Under the pieces are notes generated by a model. That model ran no database searches. It worked only from the letters and a program-made list of their open reading frames with translations, and was not told where the DNA came from. From the NCBI GenBank assembly GCA_030430155.1, contig JAUIFV010000004.1, positions 1-64,000 on the forward strand: 64,000 nucleotides of DNA, read 5' to 3'. A program made the position numbers and the translations under genes. Source of the stretch: Gammaproteobacteria bacterium (GTDB lineage Bacteria; Pseudomonadota; Gammaproteobacteria; Xanthomonadales; SZUA-5). Positions 47,767 through 56,961 of this stretch are shown piece by piece (the first letter of the stretch is position 1; every line of letters begins with the position of its first letter).

Positions 47767-49380
47767 ATGCAATACGTATTTGTGGATCTGAGTATTGATC
47801 TGGACGCGCGCCGGGTCACCCGCGACGGCGTCGATCTGCAGCTGCAGGGGTTGAGCTTCGATCTGCTCGCCTATCTGCTGGCCCAGGGTGAGCGGGTGGT
47901 CGGCGCCGACGAACTGATCGCCAAGGTCTGGGCGCCGGCGCTGGTCAATGAGGAAACCGTGACCCAGCGGGTCAAGCTGCTGCGCCAGGCCTTGGGGGAC
48001 GACAGTCGCCGGCCGCGCTATCTGCGCACGGTGCGTGGGCGCGGCTATCAGCTGTGCGCGGTGCCGCTAGCCCATGCTGCGGCCGACGGCGCTGATCCGA
48101 CCGATGGCGCCGAGCGCTTGCTGGGGCGGCCGTGGGCCAAGGCGGCCGCCGCGGCGCTGGTGATCGCCATATTGATGCTGGGCGCGCTGTGGTGGCCGCG
48201 TGCTGAGCAGGTCGCCGAGCGGCGTTCGCTGGCCAAGCTGCATCCCGGCGGCTCGGATACGGCGGCGGTGGGACTGCTGGAGCGAGCGCGATACTACGCC
48301 GGCATCGGCCAGCGCGATGACACCCTGCGCGCCATCGATCTGTATCGGCAAGTCTTGGCTGACGACGGTGACAGCATCGACGCCCGCCTGGGCCTGAGCT
48401 TCGCCTGTAGCGCGATGATGTGTCAGCACAATGGCGGCAGCCAGTGGGCCTTCGAGGCCGAACAGCTGGCCCAAACGCTGATCGCGCAGGACCCAGCGCA
48501 TGCCGCGGCCTACGCCGCCCGAGCCTATGCCGCCGACTGTCGCGGATTGATCGACCGGGCGATGGCCGACTACGCACACGCGGTGAAGCTGGATCCGGCT
48601 GGCCGGCTGGATTCGCTGGCCTCGCTGGCCCATCTGCAAGCGGTGCGCGGGGAACTATCCCGCGCCTTGGCGGGCAATCTACGCGCCCGCAGCGGCCGGC
48701 ACAATCTGCGCCTGGTGGATCTGCAGCTGGCCCACACCCTGGAACTGCTCGGCTATGCCGGCGCCGCCGAGCGGCTGCTGCAGCGCAGCTTTCAGCTGCA
48801 TCCCGACAGCGCCTTTATCGCCGCCGCCTGGCCAGCCTATCTGTACCGGCAGGGGCGGCTGCAGCAGGCACGTGAGGCACTCGCCCAAGCCCAGCAGCGC
48901 CCACAGCATCCCGACCTATGGCTGCTGGCCGCCGAATTGGCGCTGCTCGACGGTGACACCGCAGCCGCCGCCGATACTTACGCCAAAGCGGCCGCGCTCA
49001 AGCCGGGCAGCGGCCCGGCCGAGTCCCTGCACCGCATCCACAGCGCCACCTTGGACAGGACATGGGCGCAGGCGCGGCTGCAGCAGCTGGCGCAGGGCAT
49101 CGAAGCCGGTGATCGCTGGCCCGACAACTGGTTGGAGATCGCCCAGCTGCAGCTGGCGCTCGGCGATCCGGACTCGGCCTTGGATGCGCTGGATCAGGCG
49201 CGCCAGGCCGGCTATCGGGATCGTGCCGAGCTGACCGTGTCACCGCTGTGGCGACCGCTACGCAACCATCCGCGCTTTATCGCATTGCTCGAGAAGATCG
49301 CCACCGCCGTCGCCGCCGAACGCGAAAAAGCGCGACTGGTGCCGGGTCTGGCCGAGTTGCTTGCCGAGGGTGTCAGCTAG
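47767..49380 (+). CDS. CadC-like winged-helix transcriptional regulator with TPR sensor
   Basis: This 537-aa protein has an N-terminal OmpR/PhoB-type winged helix (about 3-98; VNEETVTQRVKLLRQALGDD, RYLRTVRGRGYQL), a single membrane segment (about 122-141) and a C-terminal periplasmic region of about 380 residues built of TPR-like helical pairs. It is a one-component, membrane-bound regulator of the CadC/ToxR class. It is encoded just after the cupredoxin pair in the same direction, so it may regulate it. The input signal is unknown. Confidence 0.9.
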   Translation: MQYVFVDLSIDLDARRVTRDGVDLQLQGLSFDLLAYLLAQGERVVGADELIAKVWAPALVNEETVTQRVKLLRQALGDDSRRPRYLRTVRGRGYQLCAVPLAHAAADGADPTDGAERLLGRPWAKAAAAALVIAILMLGALWWPRAEQVAERRSLAKLHPGGSDTAAVGLLERARYYAGIGQRDDTLRAIDLYRQVLADDGDSIDARLGLSFACSAMMCQHNGGSQWAFEAEQLAQTLIAQDPAHAAAYAARAYAADCRGLIDRAMADYAHAVKLDPAGRLDSLASLAHLQAVRGELSRALAGNLRARSGRHNLRLVDLQLAHTLELLGYAGAAERLLQRSFQLHPDSAFIAAAWPAYLYRQGRLQQAREALAQAQQRPQHPDLWLLAAELALLDGDTAAAADTYAKAAALKPGSGPAESLHRIHSATLDRTWAQARLQQLAQGIEAGDRWPDNWLEIAQLQLALGDPDSALDALDQARQAGYRDRAELTVSPLWRPLRNHPRFIALLEKIATAVAAEREKARLVPGLAELLAEGVS

Positions 49381-49437
49381 ACCCATCGCCCGCCGGCAGC
49401 CTCTTGCAGGAGCAAGCCCCGTGCGTGAAGGCTCTTT

Positions 49438-49604
49438 GTTAGGAGCCAGCCTGCTGGCGATACGCAACGTTCCGACCCATGGGCGTCGTTCACGAAGGCC
49501 GATTAATCCGATCGCCTGCAGGCAGGCTCCTACATGCGAGCGATAGCTTCCGGCCCGGGGCGTAGCGCCGATTGATCTGATCGCCTGCAAGCACGCTCTA
49601 CCGG
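49438..49604. repeat. GTAGGAGC-type REP cluster, three units
   Basis: The units are TAGGAGCCAGCCTGCTGGCG (49440-49459), the inverse GATCGCCTGCAGGCAGGCTC (49510-49529, continuing CTACA) and GATCGCCTGCAAGCACGCTC (49579-49598, continuing TACC). The last runs into the stop codon of the serine hydrolase gene. The family recurs at 60129-60366. It resembles the REP sequences known from pseudomonads. Confidence 0.82.
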
Positions 49605-50734
49605 GAACCAGGCGCCGCGCGGTCCCCAACCAGCACCGGCAACACCATCTCGGCGAACATCTTCTGCGTGTTCGGATGCGCGTAGCGCTGGTTGTAGGCG
49701 GTGCTGGTGATAACCGCGACGCTGCCGCTTTGCGGGTGGATGTAGACGTAGTTGCCGCCGTTTCCGCTCATTGCCCAGACCCGATGCTGCTGATCGTCAA
49801 CGGTGTAGTTGAAGCGCCAGATCAGGTAGCCGTAGTCGGCGTCGTCGCGGGCGTTGACCTGCACGCTCAGGGTCTGCTCCACCCACTTGGCGGAGATCAC
49901 CTGCTGCTCGCCCCAGCGTCCGCCCAGGCGCAGCAGCTCACCCAACCGGAGCAGATCCCGCGAGCGATAGCGGGTGCCGCCGCCGCCCACGCCGACGCCT
50001 AGCGGGCTTTGATTCCAACGCACGGTTTCGATACCTAACGGCCCTTCCAGGTGCTTGGCCGCGAACTCGGCCAGATTCTCACCGACGACCCGCTGCACCG
50101 CCGCACCGAGCAGGTAGACCCCGGCGGTGCAGTAGCTGAAGGAGCGACCGTAGGGACTGTCTTCGGGCTTGCTCATCCATGGCGCGAAACCCTTGATCGG
50201 CAGATCGAGCACAAAGCCGGTCCAGTCCTCGGTCACATACATGCGCTCTTCGTTGCCGCTGGAGTAGGGGTTGTCGTCGTTGCATTCCAGCAGCGAGCTC
50301 ATGGTCAGCAGGTCGGCGAAGCTGGTCTGCGCCTTACGTGGGTCGGGGTTTGCCGCGCGGTGGTCGGCAAACAGCGGCATGATGGGATCGTCCACGGCGC
50401 CGAACAGGCCCTGGTCGAAAGCGATACCGACCAGCATGCCGGTGACCGTCTTGGTCGCGCTGCGGGTGTCGCGCAGCAAAGCTACGGAGTCGCCGTCGGC
50501 ATCCGTGTCCCGATAGCGCTCGTACAGCAGGTGGCCATCCCGCGCCACCAGCACCGAGCTGATCCCCGGATACTCCTCCCCGTCCAGCGCCTGGCGCAGC
50601 GGCGCCCATTGCTCCGCAGCCACGCCGGATTGTTCCGGGGTCAGTAGCGTCCAGGCGCCGGACCGGTCCACCGGCTCGGGCAATGTCGCCGCATGGGCAC
50701 TGAATGAAAGCAGGCAAATCAACAGGCTACGCAT
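49598..50734 (-). CDS. serine hydrolase, beta-lactamase class C / penicillin-binding-protein-like
   Basis: This 378-aa secreted protein has a signal peptide (about 1-16, MRSLLICLLSFSAHA), an active-site SxxK at Ser92-Lys95 (TRSATKT), a Y-x-x motif region in FSYCTAGVYLLG and the C-terminal GNGG element in place of KTG/HTG. It is of the esterase/peptidase class C family rather than a proven beta-lactamase. The start at 50734 (GAGG 8 nt upstream) is preferred over 50773. The TAG stop comes from the adjoining REP unit. Substrate unknown. Confidence 0.85.
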   Translation of the reverse strand: MRSLLICLLSFSAHAATLPEPVDRSGAWTLLTPEQSGVAAEQWAPLRQALDGEEYPGISSVLVARDGHLLYERYRDTDADGDSVALLRDTRSATKTVTGMLVGIAFDQGLFGAVDDPIMPLFADHRAANPDPRKAQTSFADLLTMSSLLECNDDNPYSSGNEERMYVTEDWTGFVLDLPIKGFAPWMSKPEDSPYGRSFSYCTAGVYLLGAAVQRVVGENLAEFAAKHLEGPLGIETVRWNQSPLGVGVGGGGTRYRSRDLLRLGELLRLGGRWGEQQVISAKWVEQTLSVQVNARDDADYGYLIWRFNYTVDDQQHRVWAMSGNGGNYVYIHPQSGSVAVITSTAYNQRYAHPNTQKMFAEMVLPVLVGDRAAPGSR

Positions 50735-50823
50735 GAACAGATCCTCTGTGAAAGGTGCCGCCATTGCGCCCAAAGCGAAGATGAAGTGCCTGAAGTGGGA
50801 ATGAAGAAGGGTGAAAGATCAGA

Positions 50824-50982
50824 TCCAGTAGCCAGGAAGAGTCAAAGCGTCGCTTCGGGCCGAGAGTGGCGAGCGGCAAACGGAGCGCCGGCGTCTCGCC
50901 GGCATGCCCCTGATCCAGTGTCGGAGCGTGCCGGCTGTTGTCCAGACCAAGCCGCGCCGAGCGCGCTCTCCTGGCTACTGGA
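50824..50982. repeat. 159-bp element with terminal inverted repeats
   Basis: TCCAGTAGCCAGGAAGAG (50824-50841) is the inverse of CTCTCCTGGCTACTGGA (50966-50982) with one indel. The interior contains a GCGCCGGCGTCTCGCCGGC stem and no ORF. A further TAGCTACTGGAACT follows at 50993. It sits between the serine hydrolase and the response regulator gene and could be a miniature element. No gene lies in 50735-51004. Confidence 0.6.
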
Positions 50983-51004
50983 ACTGAGCTCTTAGCTACT
51001 GGAA

Positions 51005-51634
51005 CTAAATCACGCGCAGCGTGATGGCCTTCAGCACCGCCCTGGTACGATCCCGCGTCCCCAGCTTGTCGAGTATCTCGCTGACGTAGTTCTTCACCGT
51101 GCCCTCGCTCAAGTGAATGCTGCGGGCGATTTCCTTGTTCGAGTAGCCGCCGGCGAGCAGGCGCAGGATGGAGATTTCGCGCTCGTTGAAGGTGTCGGTG
51201 GGCGGGGCCTGGTCGCGGTAGGCATAGCGGGCGCGCACCGGATCGGTGGGCACCGGGGCGAGCAGGGTTTCGCCGCGGGCGACGCGGACGATGGCTTCGT
51301 AGAGATCCTCGGGCGAGGCATCCTTGAGCAGAAAGCCCTGCGCGCCGACTTCGGCCGCGCGCAGCGCGAAGTCCGCCTCGTCAAAGGTGGTGAGCAGGAT
51401 CACCGGTACCGGGTTGTCCGCGCCGCGCAGCTGCTCAACCAGGGCGATACCGTCCATGCCGGGCATGCGGATGTCGGACAGCACCAGATCCACCGGATTG
51501 GCAGCCATCTGCGCCAGCAGAGCGGCGCCGTCGTCGGCCTCCACGCTGACTTCAATATCGGCGAACTCGGCCAGCAGCGCGCGCAGGCCGGACCGAACCA
51601 GCGCCTGATCATCGGCCAGGGCTATGCGAATCAT
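51005..51634 (-). CDS. LuxR/NarL-family response regulator
   Basis: This 209-aa response regulator has a receiver with Asp8-Asp9, phospho-Asp54 (LVLSDIRMPG), Thr in LLTTFD and Lys in FLLKDASP, followed by a C-terminal LuxR-type helix-turn-helix (NEREISILRLLAGGYSNKEI, SIHLSEGTVKNYVSEILDKL). Its ATG overlaps the stop of the kinase gene by 4 nt, so the two form a pair. Similar to DesR/LiaR-like systems that sense the envelope. Targets unknown. Confidence 0.95.
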   Translation of the reverse strand: MIRIALADDQALVRSGLRALLAEFADIEVSVEADDGAALLAQMAANPVDLVLSDIRMPGMDGIALVEQLRGADNPVPVILLTTFDEADFALRAAEVGAQGFLLKDASPEDLYEAIVRVARGETLLAPVPTDPVRARYAYRDQAPPTDTFNEREISILRLLAGGYSNKEIARSIHLSEGTVKNYVSEILDKLGTRDRTRAVLKAITLRVI

Positions 51635-52794
51635 CCTTTGACTCCATCGATTGCCAGCGGAAAGCTGGCGTGTAGATTCAGCCCGCCAGCGCCGGCAGCA
51701 CTGACGCTCAGATCGCCGCCCAGCTCTTCAAAACGCTCGCGCATCCCGCTCAAGCCGCCGCCCGGTCGCACCGGGCCGCTGACTCTACCGTTGTCTTCGA
51801 TACGCAGGTCTAGGCGCTCGCCGTCGGCGCGCAAGGACACCCGCAGCTGCTGGGCATTGCCGTGGCGAGCGGCATTGGTCAGCGCCTCCTGCACCGCCCG
51901 CATCACCGCCTCGACCTGGGCAAACTGCAGCGCCGGTAGCGGCTCGACGATGTCCAGGCTCAGTTTCGGCCGCGGGAAGGGCAGCGCGATGCGCTGCAGC
52001 GCCGCGCGCAGATCCAGGCCCGGTTCGGCGCGCAGCTGCTGCACCACGCGGCGCAGATTCTGCAGCAGCTCATCGGCCAGGCCGGCGCACACTGCGATGC
52101 GCTCCGGATCGGGCTGGCGCTGATCGCGGGCCAGCACGCCCAAGTTCAGCTTCAGCGCGGTCAGGCCGTGACCGGCCACATCGTGCAGCTCGCGCGACAT
52201 CCGCAGCCGTTCCTGATCGCGCGCGCTTTCGGCCAGCAGCAGCCGGGTGGTCATCAGCTCGGCGTTGGTGGCGCGCAGGTCCTCTGCCATGCGTTCGGCC
52301 GCCTGCATGTTGCGGATCACCAGCGTGGCGAAGGCTTGAAAACTGGCGTAGGCGACCACCGCCAGCAGCGCATCGCGCAGGGTGGCGTTGGTCTGGGTCA
52401 GCATGAACACCACGACCAGGGAGTTGGAGCCGAGCAGGATCAGTACCACCGCCCACGGCGGCAGGCGCATCGCCAGCATCACCGCAAACAACACCAGCAG
52501 GATATTGGCCGTGCCGAAGGGCCATAGGTAGATCACAAACAGCGCGCTGCTGAGCATGGCCACGTACAGCGCCGTCAGGCTGATTCTGGATGTCGAAGGC
52601 GGCACGTTGGCGCCGGCGACAAAGCTCAGCAGGAACACGATCAAGGCGGCGGTAGCCTGCGGCAGCAGCGTCGGATGCAGCTGTTCCACCGCGCTCCGGG
52701 TGGTAATCCAGACCACGCCCCAGGCCGCATAGCCGGCCAGCGACAGCGGGCTGATCAGCTCGGCGAACCAGGTTGGCAGGTTGGGCTTGCGCAT
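51631..52794 (-). CDS. HisKA_3-type sensor histidine kinase
   Basis: This 387-aa membrane kinase has five or six N-terminal membrane segments (about 12-150), a coiled coil, a HisKA_3 helix with the acceptor His in MSRELHDVAGHGLTALKLN and a HATPase with AVQEALTNAARHGNA and GGGLSGMRERFEELGG. This is the DesK/NarX class. No periplasmic sensor domain is present, so the membrane region likely senses the signal. The ATG at 52794 is used; the longer frame to 52941 is not supported. Cognate regulator downstream. Confidence 0.93.
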   Translation of the reverse strand: MRKPNLPTWFAELISPLSLAGYAAWGVVWITTRSAVEQLHPTLLPQATAALIVFLLSFVAGANVPPSTSRISLTALYVAMLSSALFVIYLWPFGTANILLVLFAVMLAMRLPPWAVVLILLGSNSLVVVFMLTQTNATLRDALLAVVAYASFQAFATLVIRNMQAAERMAEDLRATNAELMTTRLLLAESARDQERLRMSRELHDVAGHGLTALKLNLGVLARDQRQPDPERIAVCAGLADELLQNLRRVVQQLRAEPGLDLRAALQRIALPFPRPKLSLDIVEPLPALQFAQVEAVMRAVQEALTNAARHGNAQQLRVSLRADGERLDLRIEDNGRVSGPVRPGGGLSGMRERFEELGGDLSVSAAGAGGLNLHASFPLAIDGVKG

Positions 52795-52939
52795 GCATTG
52801 AGCATCGCAGCCCGAATCGGCGGCGACAACCGCGCACGGCGGATTGGTGACTTCCGGCACCCTGGGTCGATGACCGCCGGCACCTGATGCGAGCCGGGTC
52901 CGCCGGCAAGCTGGTGGCGTCGGATCACAGGAGCCACCC

Positions 52940-53647
52940 ATGGACAGCTATCGCCTCGCCGTCATTGCCCATATCAGCGCCGGCAGTATCGCGCTGATTC
53001 TATTTTGGACCGCCGGACTGATGAAGAAGGGCACGCCCGTGCACCGCAAGGTGGGTCAGGTCTATCTGCTGGCCATGCTTGGCATCCTGCTCAGCGGCGT
53101 GCCGCTGGTCAGCGCCGCCTTCGCCCGCGGCCAAGTCTATGGCGGCCTGTTCCTCGGCTACCTGCTGCTGCTGGTCAGCCACTCCTGCTGGAGCGCCTGG
53201 CGATCGATCCGCGACCGCCGCGATCGCCGGCGCTACTTCGGCCCGGTGTTCTGGTTCCTGACCGCCCTGGTCGCCACTGCCGGCGTGTCCATTTCCGCTC
53301 TGGGGCTGAGCGTGGGCTCGGGCCTGCTGAGCACCTTCGGTCTGGTCGGGCTGTCGGTAGGCATCGGCGCCTGGCGCGGTTGGAAGCGCGCTAGCAACGA
53401 CCCGAAATGGTGGCTGAAGGAGCACTACGGGGCGATGATCGGCAATGGCGTGGCCACCCATATCGCTTTCTTGGGCGTCGGCCTGCGCAAGCTGCTGCCG
53501 GCGGTGGACTCGGGCAGCCTGCAGCTGTTTGCCTTCACCGCACCGCTGTTTGTGGCCATGGCAGCGGCCTGGTGGCTGAATCGCAAATACGGCGGCAAGC
53601 CGGCTCCGCGCCAGCGCGTTGACGTAACGACTGCCGTCGAAGCCTGA
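52940..53647 (+). CDS. DUF2306-like multi-pass membrane protein
   Basis: This 235-aa protein has about seven membrane segments. An N-terminal HISAGSIALILFWTAGLMKK and then GTPVHRKVGQVYLLAML, plus the later KEHYGAMIGNGVATHIAFLG, match the DUF2306 pattern (conserved His residues that may bind haem or metal). The function is unknown. It is divergent from the two-component pair across a 145-bp gap and could be a target, though nothing in the sequence proves it. Confidence 0.75.
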   Translation: MDSYRLAVIAHISAGSIALILFWTAGLMKKGTPVHRKVGQVYLLAMLGILLSGVPLVSAAFARGQVYGGLFLGYLLLLVSHSCWSAWRSIRDRRDRRRYFGPVFWFLTALVATAGVSISALGLSVGSGLLSTFGLVGLSVGIGAWRGWKRASNDPKWWLKEHYGAMIGNGVATHIAFLGVGLRKLLPAVDSGSLQLFAFTAPLFVAMAAAWWLNRKYGGKPAPRQRVDVTTAVEA

Positions 53648-53752
53648 ATCGTTGATCGCTAGACCGTGCTGCCCCGCATCGCCGGGGCAGTTTGCGCTTC
53701 GGATGCGGCTAAACTGCCCAGCTTCATTGCTGGTCGCCGGAGCCGACTACCC

Positions 53753-54199
53753 ATGCAGCTGGAGTTTCACTGGAGTCGCCTGGACCAGCTCAGCGGCGTG
53801 CAGTTCCATCAGATCATTGCCGCGCGCGAGGCGGTGTTCATCGTCGAACAGGACTGCCCCTACCAGGATGCCGATGAGCTGGACCAGCACAGTTGGCATC
53901 TGCGCGTGCTCTCCCAGAGCAAACTGGCCGGCTATCTGCGCATCGTCGATCCCGGCTACAAGTACGCCGAAGCCTCCATCGGCCGGGTCCTGACCACCGC
54001 GCCCTTTCGCGGCACCGGCGTGGGTCAGGCGATGATGGACGAAGCGCTGGCCTACACCGCTCAGCACTACGCCAATCCGGCTGTCCGTCTCAGCGGCCAG
54101 TCCTATTTGCTGCGCTTCTACCGCAGCTTCGGCTTTGAGACGGTGGGAGAGGAATACCTGGAGGACGGGATTCCGCATGTTGAGATGCTGCGCGGCTGA
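53753..54199 (+). CDS. ElaA-like GNAT acetyltransferase
   Basis: This 148-aa protein has the ElaA signature AAREAVFIVEQDCPYQDADE followed by LDQHSWHLRV, the acetyl-CoA loop TAPFRGTGVGQAMM and a C-terminal FYRSFGFETVGEEYLEDGIP. It is a stand-alone GNAT of unknown substrate, related to E. coli ElaA. The ATG at 53753 gives the family N-terminus; the frame from 53666 is not supported. It is monocistronic. Confidence 0.92.
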   Translation: MQLEFHWSRLDQLSGVQFHQIIAAREAVFIVEQDCPYQDADELDQHSWHLRVLSQSKLAGYLRIVDPGYKYAEASIGRVLTTAPFRGTGVGQAMMDEALAYTAQHYANPAVRLSGQSYLLRFYRSFGFETVGEEYLEDGIPHVEMLRG

Positions 54200-54346
54200 G
54201 GACGCCCTGAGGCAGGGTGTTTGCTTTTTCCTTTCCATAGCGACGGATATCCTGCGCTTGTTCGTTTAGCCATGGGCATCGGTTGAATGCGGTAGCGCGG
54301 ACCGGGCCAGGCACCCACTGCAACAGCGCCAGGAGCCTTTCCTTCA

Positions 54347-55756
54347 TTGATCAGAACATTCTCCACACTCGCCTTGGCGGGTTTGCTATGCGTGGGCTGC
54401 AGCGTCGCCCCGCAGCGAGCGGCGGTCGAGCCCGAGCTGCCCGCGCAGTTCGTCGGCGCCGGTAAGCAGCTGGCGCCGGCGCTGTGGTGGCAAGCCTTTG
54501 ACGATGCCGAGCTGGACCGGTTGGTTGCGCTGGCGCTGGCCGAGAACCCGTCGCTGCAGGCGGTGGCGGCACGGCTGCGCGCCGCTCAAGCCCAGGCCAG
54601 TGGCAGCGCCGCCGGCCTGTTTCCATCGCTGAGCGCGTCTCGTTCGGTCAGCGAGGGTTTCGATGATCAGCCGGACGATCGGATCCATGCGGCCGGGCTG
54701 TCTGCTGCCTATGAGGTGGATCTGTGGGGCCGGGTACGCGCCGGGCGTGACGCCAGCCGGCTGCAGGCGCAGGCCACCGCGCAGGAGCTGGCGGCGGCGC
54801 GGATTTCGCTGGCGGCCAATGTCGCCGTGCTCTGGTACCAGATCGGCAGCAGCGCCGAGCGGCTGGGTCGCATCGAGACCGAGCGTGAGGTTTACGAGCG
54901 CATCGGGCAGCTGGTGGAGACCCGCTATCGCTACGGCCAGGCACCGGCCAGCGACGTGCTGCGGCAGCGCCAGCTGATCGAGTCGACGCGGTCGTTGGAA
55001 GCGGCCACGCTGGCCGAGCTGGGCGTCCGACAGAACGCCCTGGCCGAGCTGTTGGGTCAGCCTGCGCTGGCCGCCGAGCTGGCCGGGCGCCTGCCCGCGC
55101 TGACAACGGCATTGCCGGCCACCGGCGTGCCGGCGGTCGCGGTCAACCGTCGTCCAGACGTGCGCGGGGCCTGGCTGCAGGTGCAGGCGGCCGACCGCAC
55201 AGTGGCGGCGGCAGTGGCCAATCGCTTTCCCCAGCTCAATCTGAGCGCCAGCTACAGCAGCAGCGGCGCCGCCGGCGCGGAATTCTTCGACAGCTGGCTG
55301 GGAACGCTGATGGCCTCGCTGGGCGCGCCGTTGATTGACGGCGGCGCACGTCGAGCCGAGGTGGCGCGCACTCAAGCGGTGCTCGATCAGCGTCTGGCCG
55401 ACTACCGCGGCGCGGTGCTGGGCGCCTTCCGTGAAGTTGCCGACGCCCTGCTGCAGGACCAGCAGCTGCAGATCCGCGTGGCCAGCCTGGAGCAGCAGCT
55501 GGCGCTCTCCGATCAGGTGGTGGATAGACTGGAACGGCAGCTGCGCAACGGCAGCGACAGCTATTTGGCCCTGCTCGATGCGCAGATCACCAACAGCGCG
55601 CTGCGCCGCGAGGTGATCAGCACCCGCCAGCTGTGGGCCGAACAGCGCATCGGCCTGTATCGCGCCCTGGCCGGGCCGCTGCCGGCAGATCCGAATCATG
55701 TCGCCACCGCTTCCGCCGCTGACCAGCAAACGACCATGGATGTCACCGTTCAATGA
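54347..55756 (+). CDS. RND efflux outer-membrane lipoprotein (NodT/OprM family)
   Basis: This 469-aa TolC-like outer-membrane channel has a lipobox LCVGC (Cys at about 18), then an N-terminal WWQAFDDAELDRLVALALA-type motif, two repeated helical/barrel halves (VDLWGRVRAGRDASRLQAQA) and the C-terminal LLDAQITNSALRREVISTRQ. The start is a TTG with AGGAG 11 nt upstream. It overlaps the adaptor gene by ATGA, and with the next two genes forms a complete tripartite efflux pump. Substrates are not evident. Confidence 0.92.
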   Translation: MIRTFSTLALAGLLCVGCSVAPQRAAVEPELPAQFVGAGKQLAPALWWQAFDDAELDRLVALALAENPSLQAVAARLRAAQAQASGSAAGLFPSLSASRSVSEGFDDQPDDRIHAAGLSAAYEVDLWGRVRAGRDASRLQAQATAQELAAARISLAANVAVLWYQIGSSAERLGRIETEREVYERIGQLVETRYRYGQAPASDVLRQRQLIESTRSLEAATLAELGVRQNALAELLGQPALAAELAGRLPALTTALPATGVPAVAVNRRPDVRGAWLQVQAADRTVAAAVANRFPQLNLSASYSSSGAAGAEFFDSWLGTLMASLGAPLIDGGARRAEVARTQAVLDQRLADYRGAVLGAFREVADALLQDQQLQIRVASLEQQLALSDQVVDRLERQLRNGSDSYLALLDAQITNSALRREVISTRQLWAEQRIGLYRALAGPLPADPNHVATASAADQQTTMDVTVQ

Positions 55757-56961
55757 ACGCCCTAACCAGCAACCGCCGCCGCTTCGCCCTGATCATCGTT
55801 GCCGTACTGGTGGCGGCGATCATCATCAGCCGGGTGCTGATCGCCACCGCGCCCAAGGCCCAGCGCAAACCCGGCGAGCGCCAGGCCCGGCTGGTCGAAG
55901 TGGCGACCATGCAGCCGGTCGATCAACGAGTCAGCATCAGTGCCTACGGTCAGGTCGAGGCCTCGCAGCGGATCAACCTCTCTGCGCAGGTGGCGGGCCG
56001 AGTGCTTTCGCTGTCGCCGCGTTTCGTGCCCGGGCAGCGGGTCCGCGCCGGCGAAGTGCTGCTACAGATCGATCCGGCCGACTATCAGGTCGCGCTGGAC
56101 AGCGCCAAGGCGGCGCTGGCTTCGGCGCAGGCGGCGCTGGCTCAGGAGCGTGGCAGCCAGGCGGTGGCCAAGGGCGATTTTGAGGCGCTCAAGCTGGAGG
56201 TCGACGACGCCGAACGCGCGCTGATGCTGCGCGAGCCGCAGCTGCGCGCCGCCGAGGCCAGCCTGCGCTCCGCCGAAGCCGCGGTGGCGCAGGCAGAGCT
56301 GAATCTGCAGCGCTGTACGCTACGCGCACCGATGGACGCGCTGGTGCTCAGTCGCAGTGTGGGCGTCGGCGCGCAGGTCAGCGGCGCCAACATGGCGCTG
56401 GCCGAACTGGCTGCAGCCGAGCCCTTCTGGGTCACGCTGCTGCTGCCGGTGGACGATTTGCGCTGGGTGCAACTGCCGCAGGGCGACGTCGAAGGCTCAA
56501 CGGTGGAGTTGCGCGACGTCAGCCAGCCGCAGGCGCCGGCCTGGCCGGGCCGGGTGATCCAGCTGCTCGATGCGGTGGAGGAACAGGGTCGGCGGGCGCG
56601 GGTGCTGGTTGAGGTCAATCCCGATTCGGCCGCAGGCGGCGCGCCGCTGTTGCTGGGCAGCTACGTGCAGGCGACGATCCGCGGACGAGAGCTGCAGCAG
56701 GTGTATCGACTGGATCCGGCCTGGCTGGACGGCAACCGGGTGTGGAGCGTGCGCGATGGCCGGTTGCAGGGCGTTTCCGTCGAGGTGCTGCATCGCAGTG
56801 AAGCAGCGGCGCTGGTGCGCGCCGAGTTTCAGCCCGGCGAAAAGGTGGTGAGCAGCCTGCTGACCGCGGCCGTGGACGGCATGCGGGTGCGCAGCGCCGA
56901 TGACCCGCCGCCCGAAGCCATGCAGGGCGCGCAGCGCGGCGCGCCGGAGGCAGCGCAATGA
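55753..56961 (+). CDS. RND efflux periplasmic adaptor (membrane fusion protein)
   Basis: This 402-aa adaptor has an N-terminal membrane anchor (about 10-30, IIVAVLVAAIIISRVLIAT), a lipoyl/biotinyl half-motif (QVEASQRINLSAQVAGRVL), an alpha-helical hairpin (about 115-185) and beta-barrel and proximal domains. It links the permease to the outer-membrane channel. It overlaps both neighbouring genes by 4 nt, so all three are translationally coupled. Confidence 0.94.
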   Translation: MNALTSNRRRFALIIVAVLVAAIIISRVLIATAPKAQRKPGERQARLVEVATMQPVDQRVSISAYGQVEASQRINLSAQVAGRVLSLSPRFVPGQRVRAGEVLLQIDPADYQVALDSAKAALASAQAALAQERGSQAVAKGDFEALKLEVDDAERALMLREPQLRAAEASLRSAEAAVAQAELNLQRCTLRAPMDALVLSRSVGVGAQVSGANMALAELAAAEPFWVTLLLPVDDLRWVQLPQGDVEGSTVELRDVSQPQAPAWPGRVIQLLDAVEEQGRRARVLVEVNPDSAAGGAPLLLGSYVQATIRGRELQQVYRLDPAWLDGNRVWSVRDGRLQGVSVEVLHRSEAAALVRAEFQPGEKVVSSLLTAAVDGMRVRSADDPPPEAMQGAQRGAPEAAQ

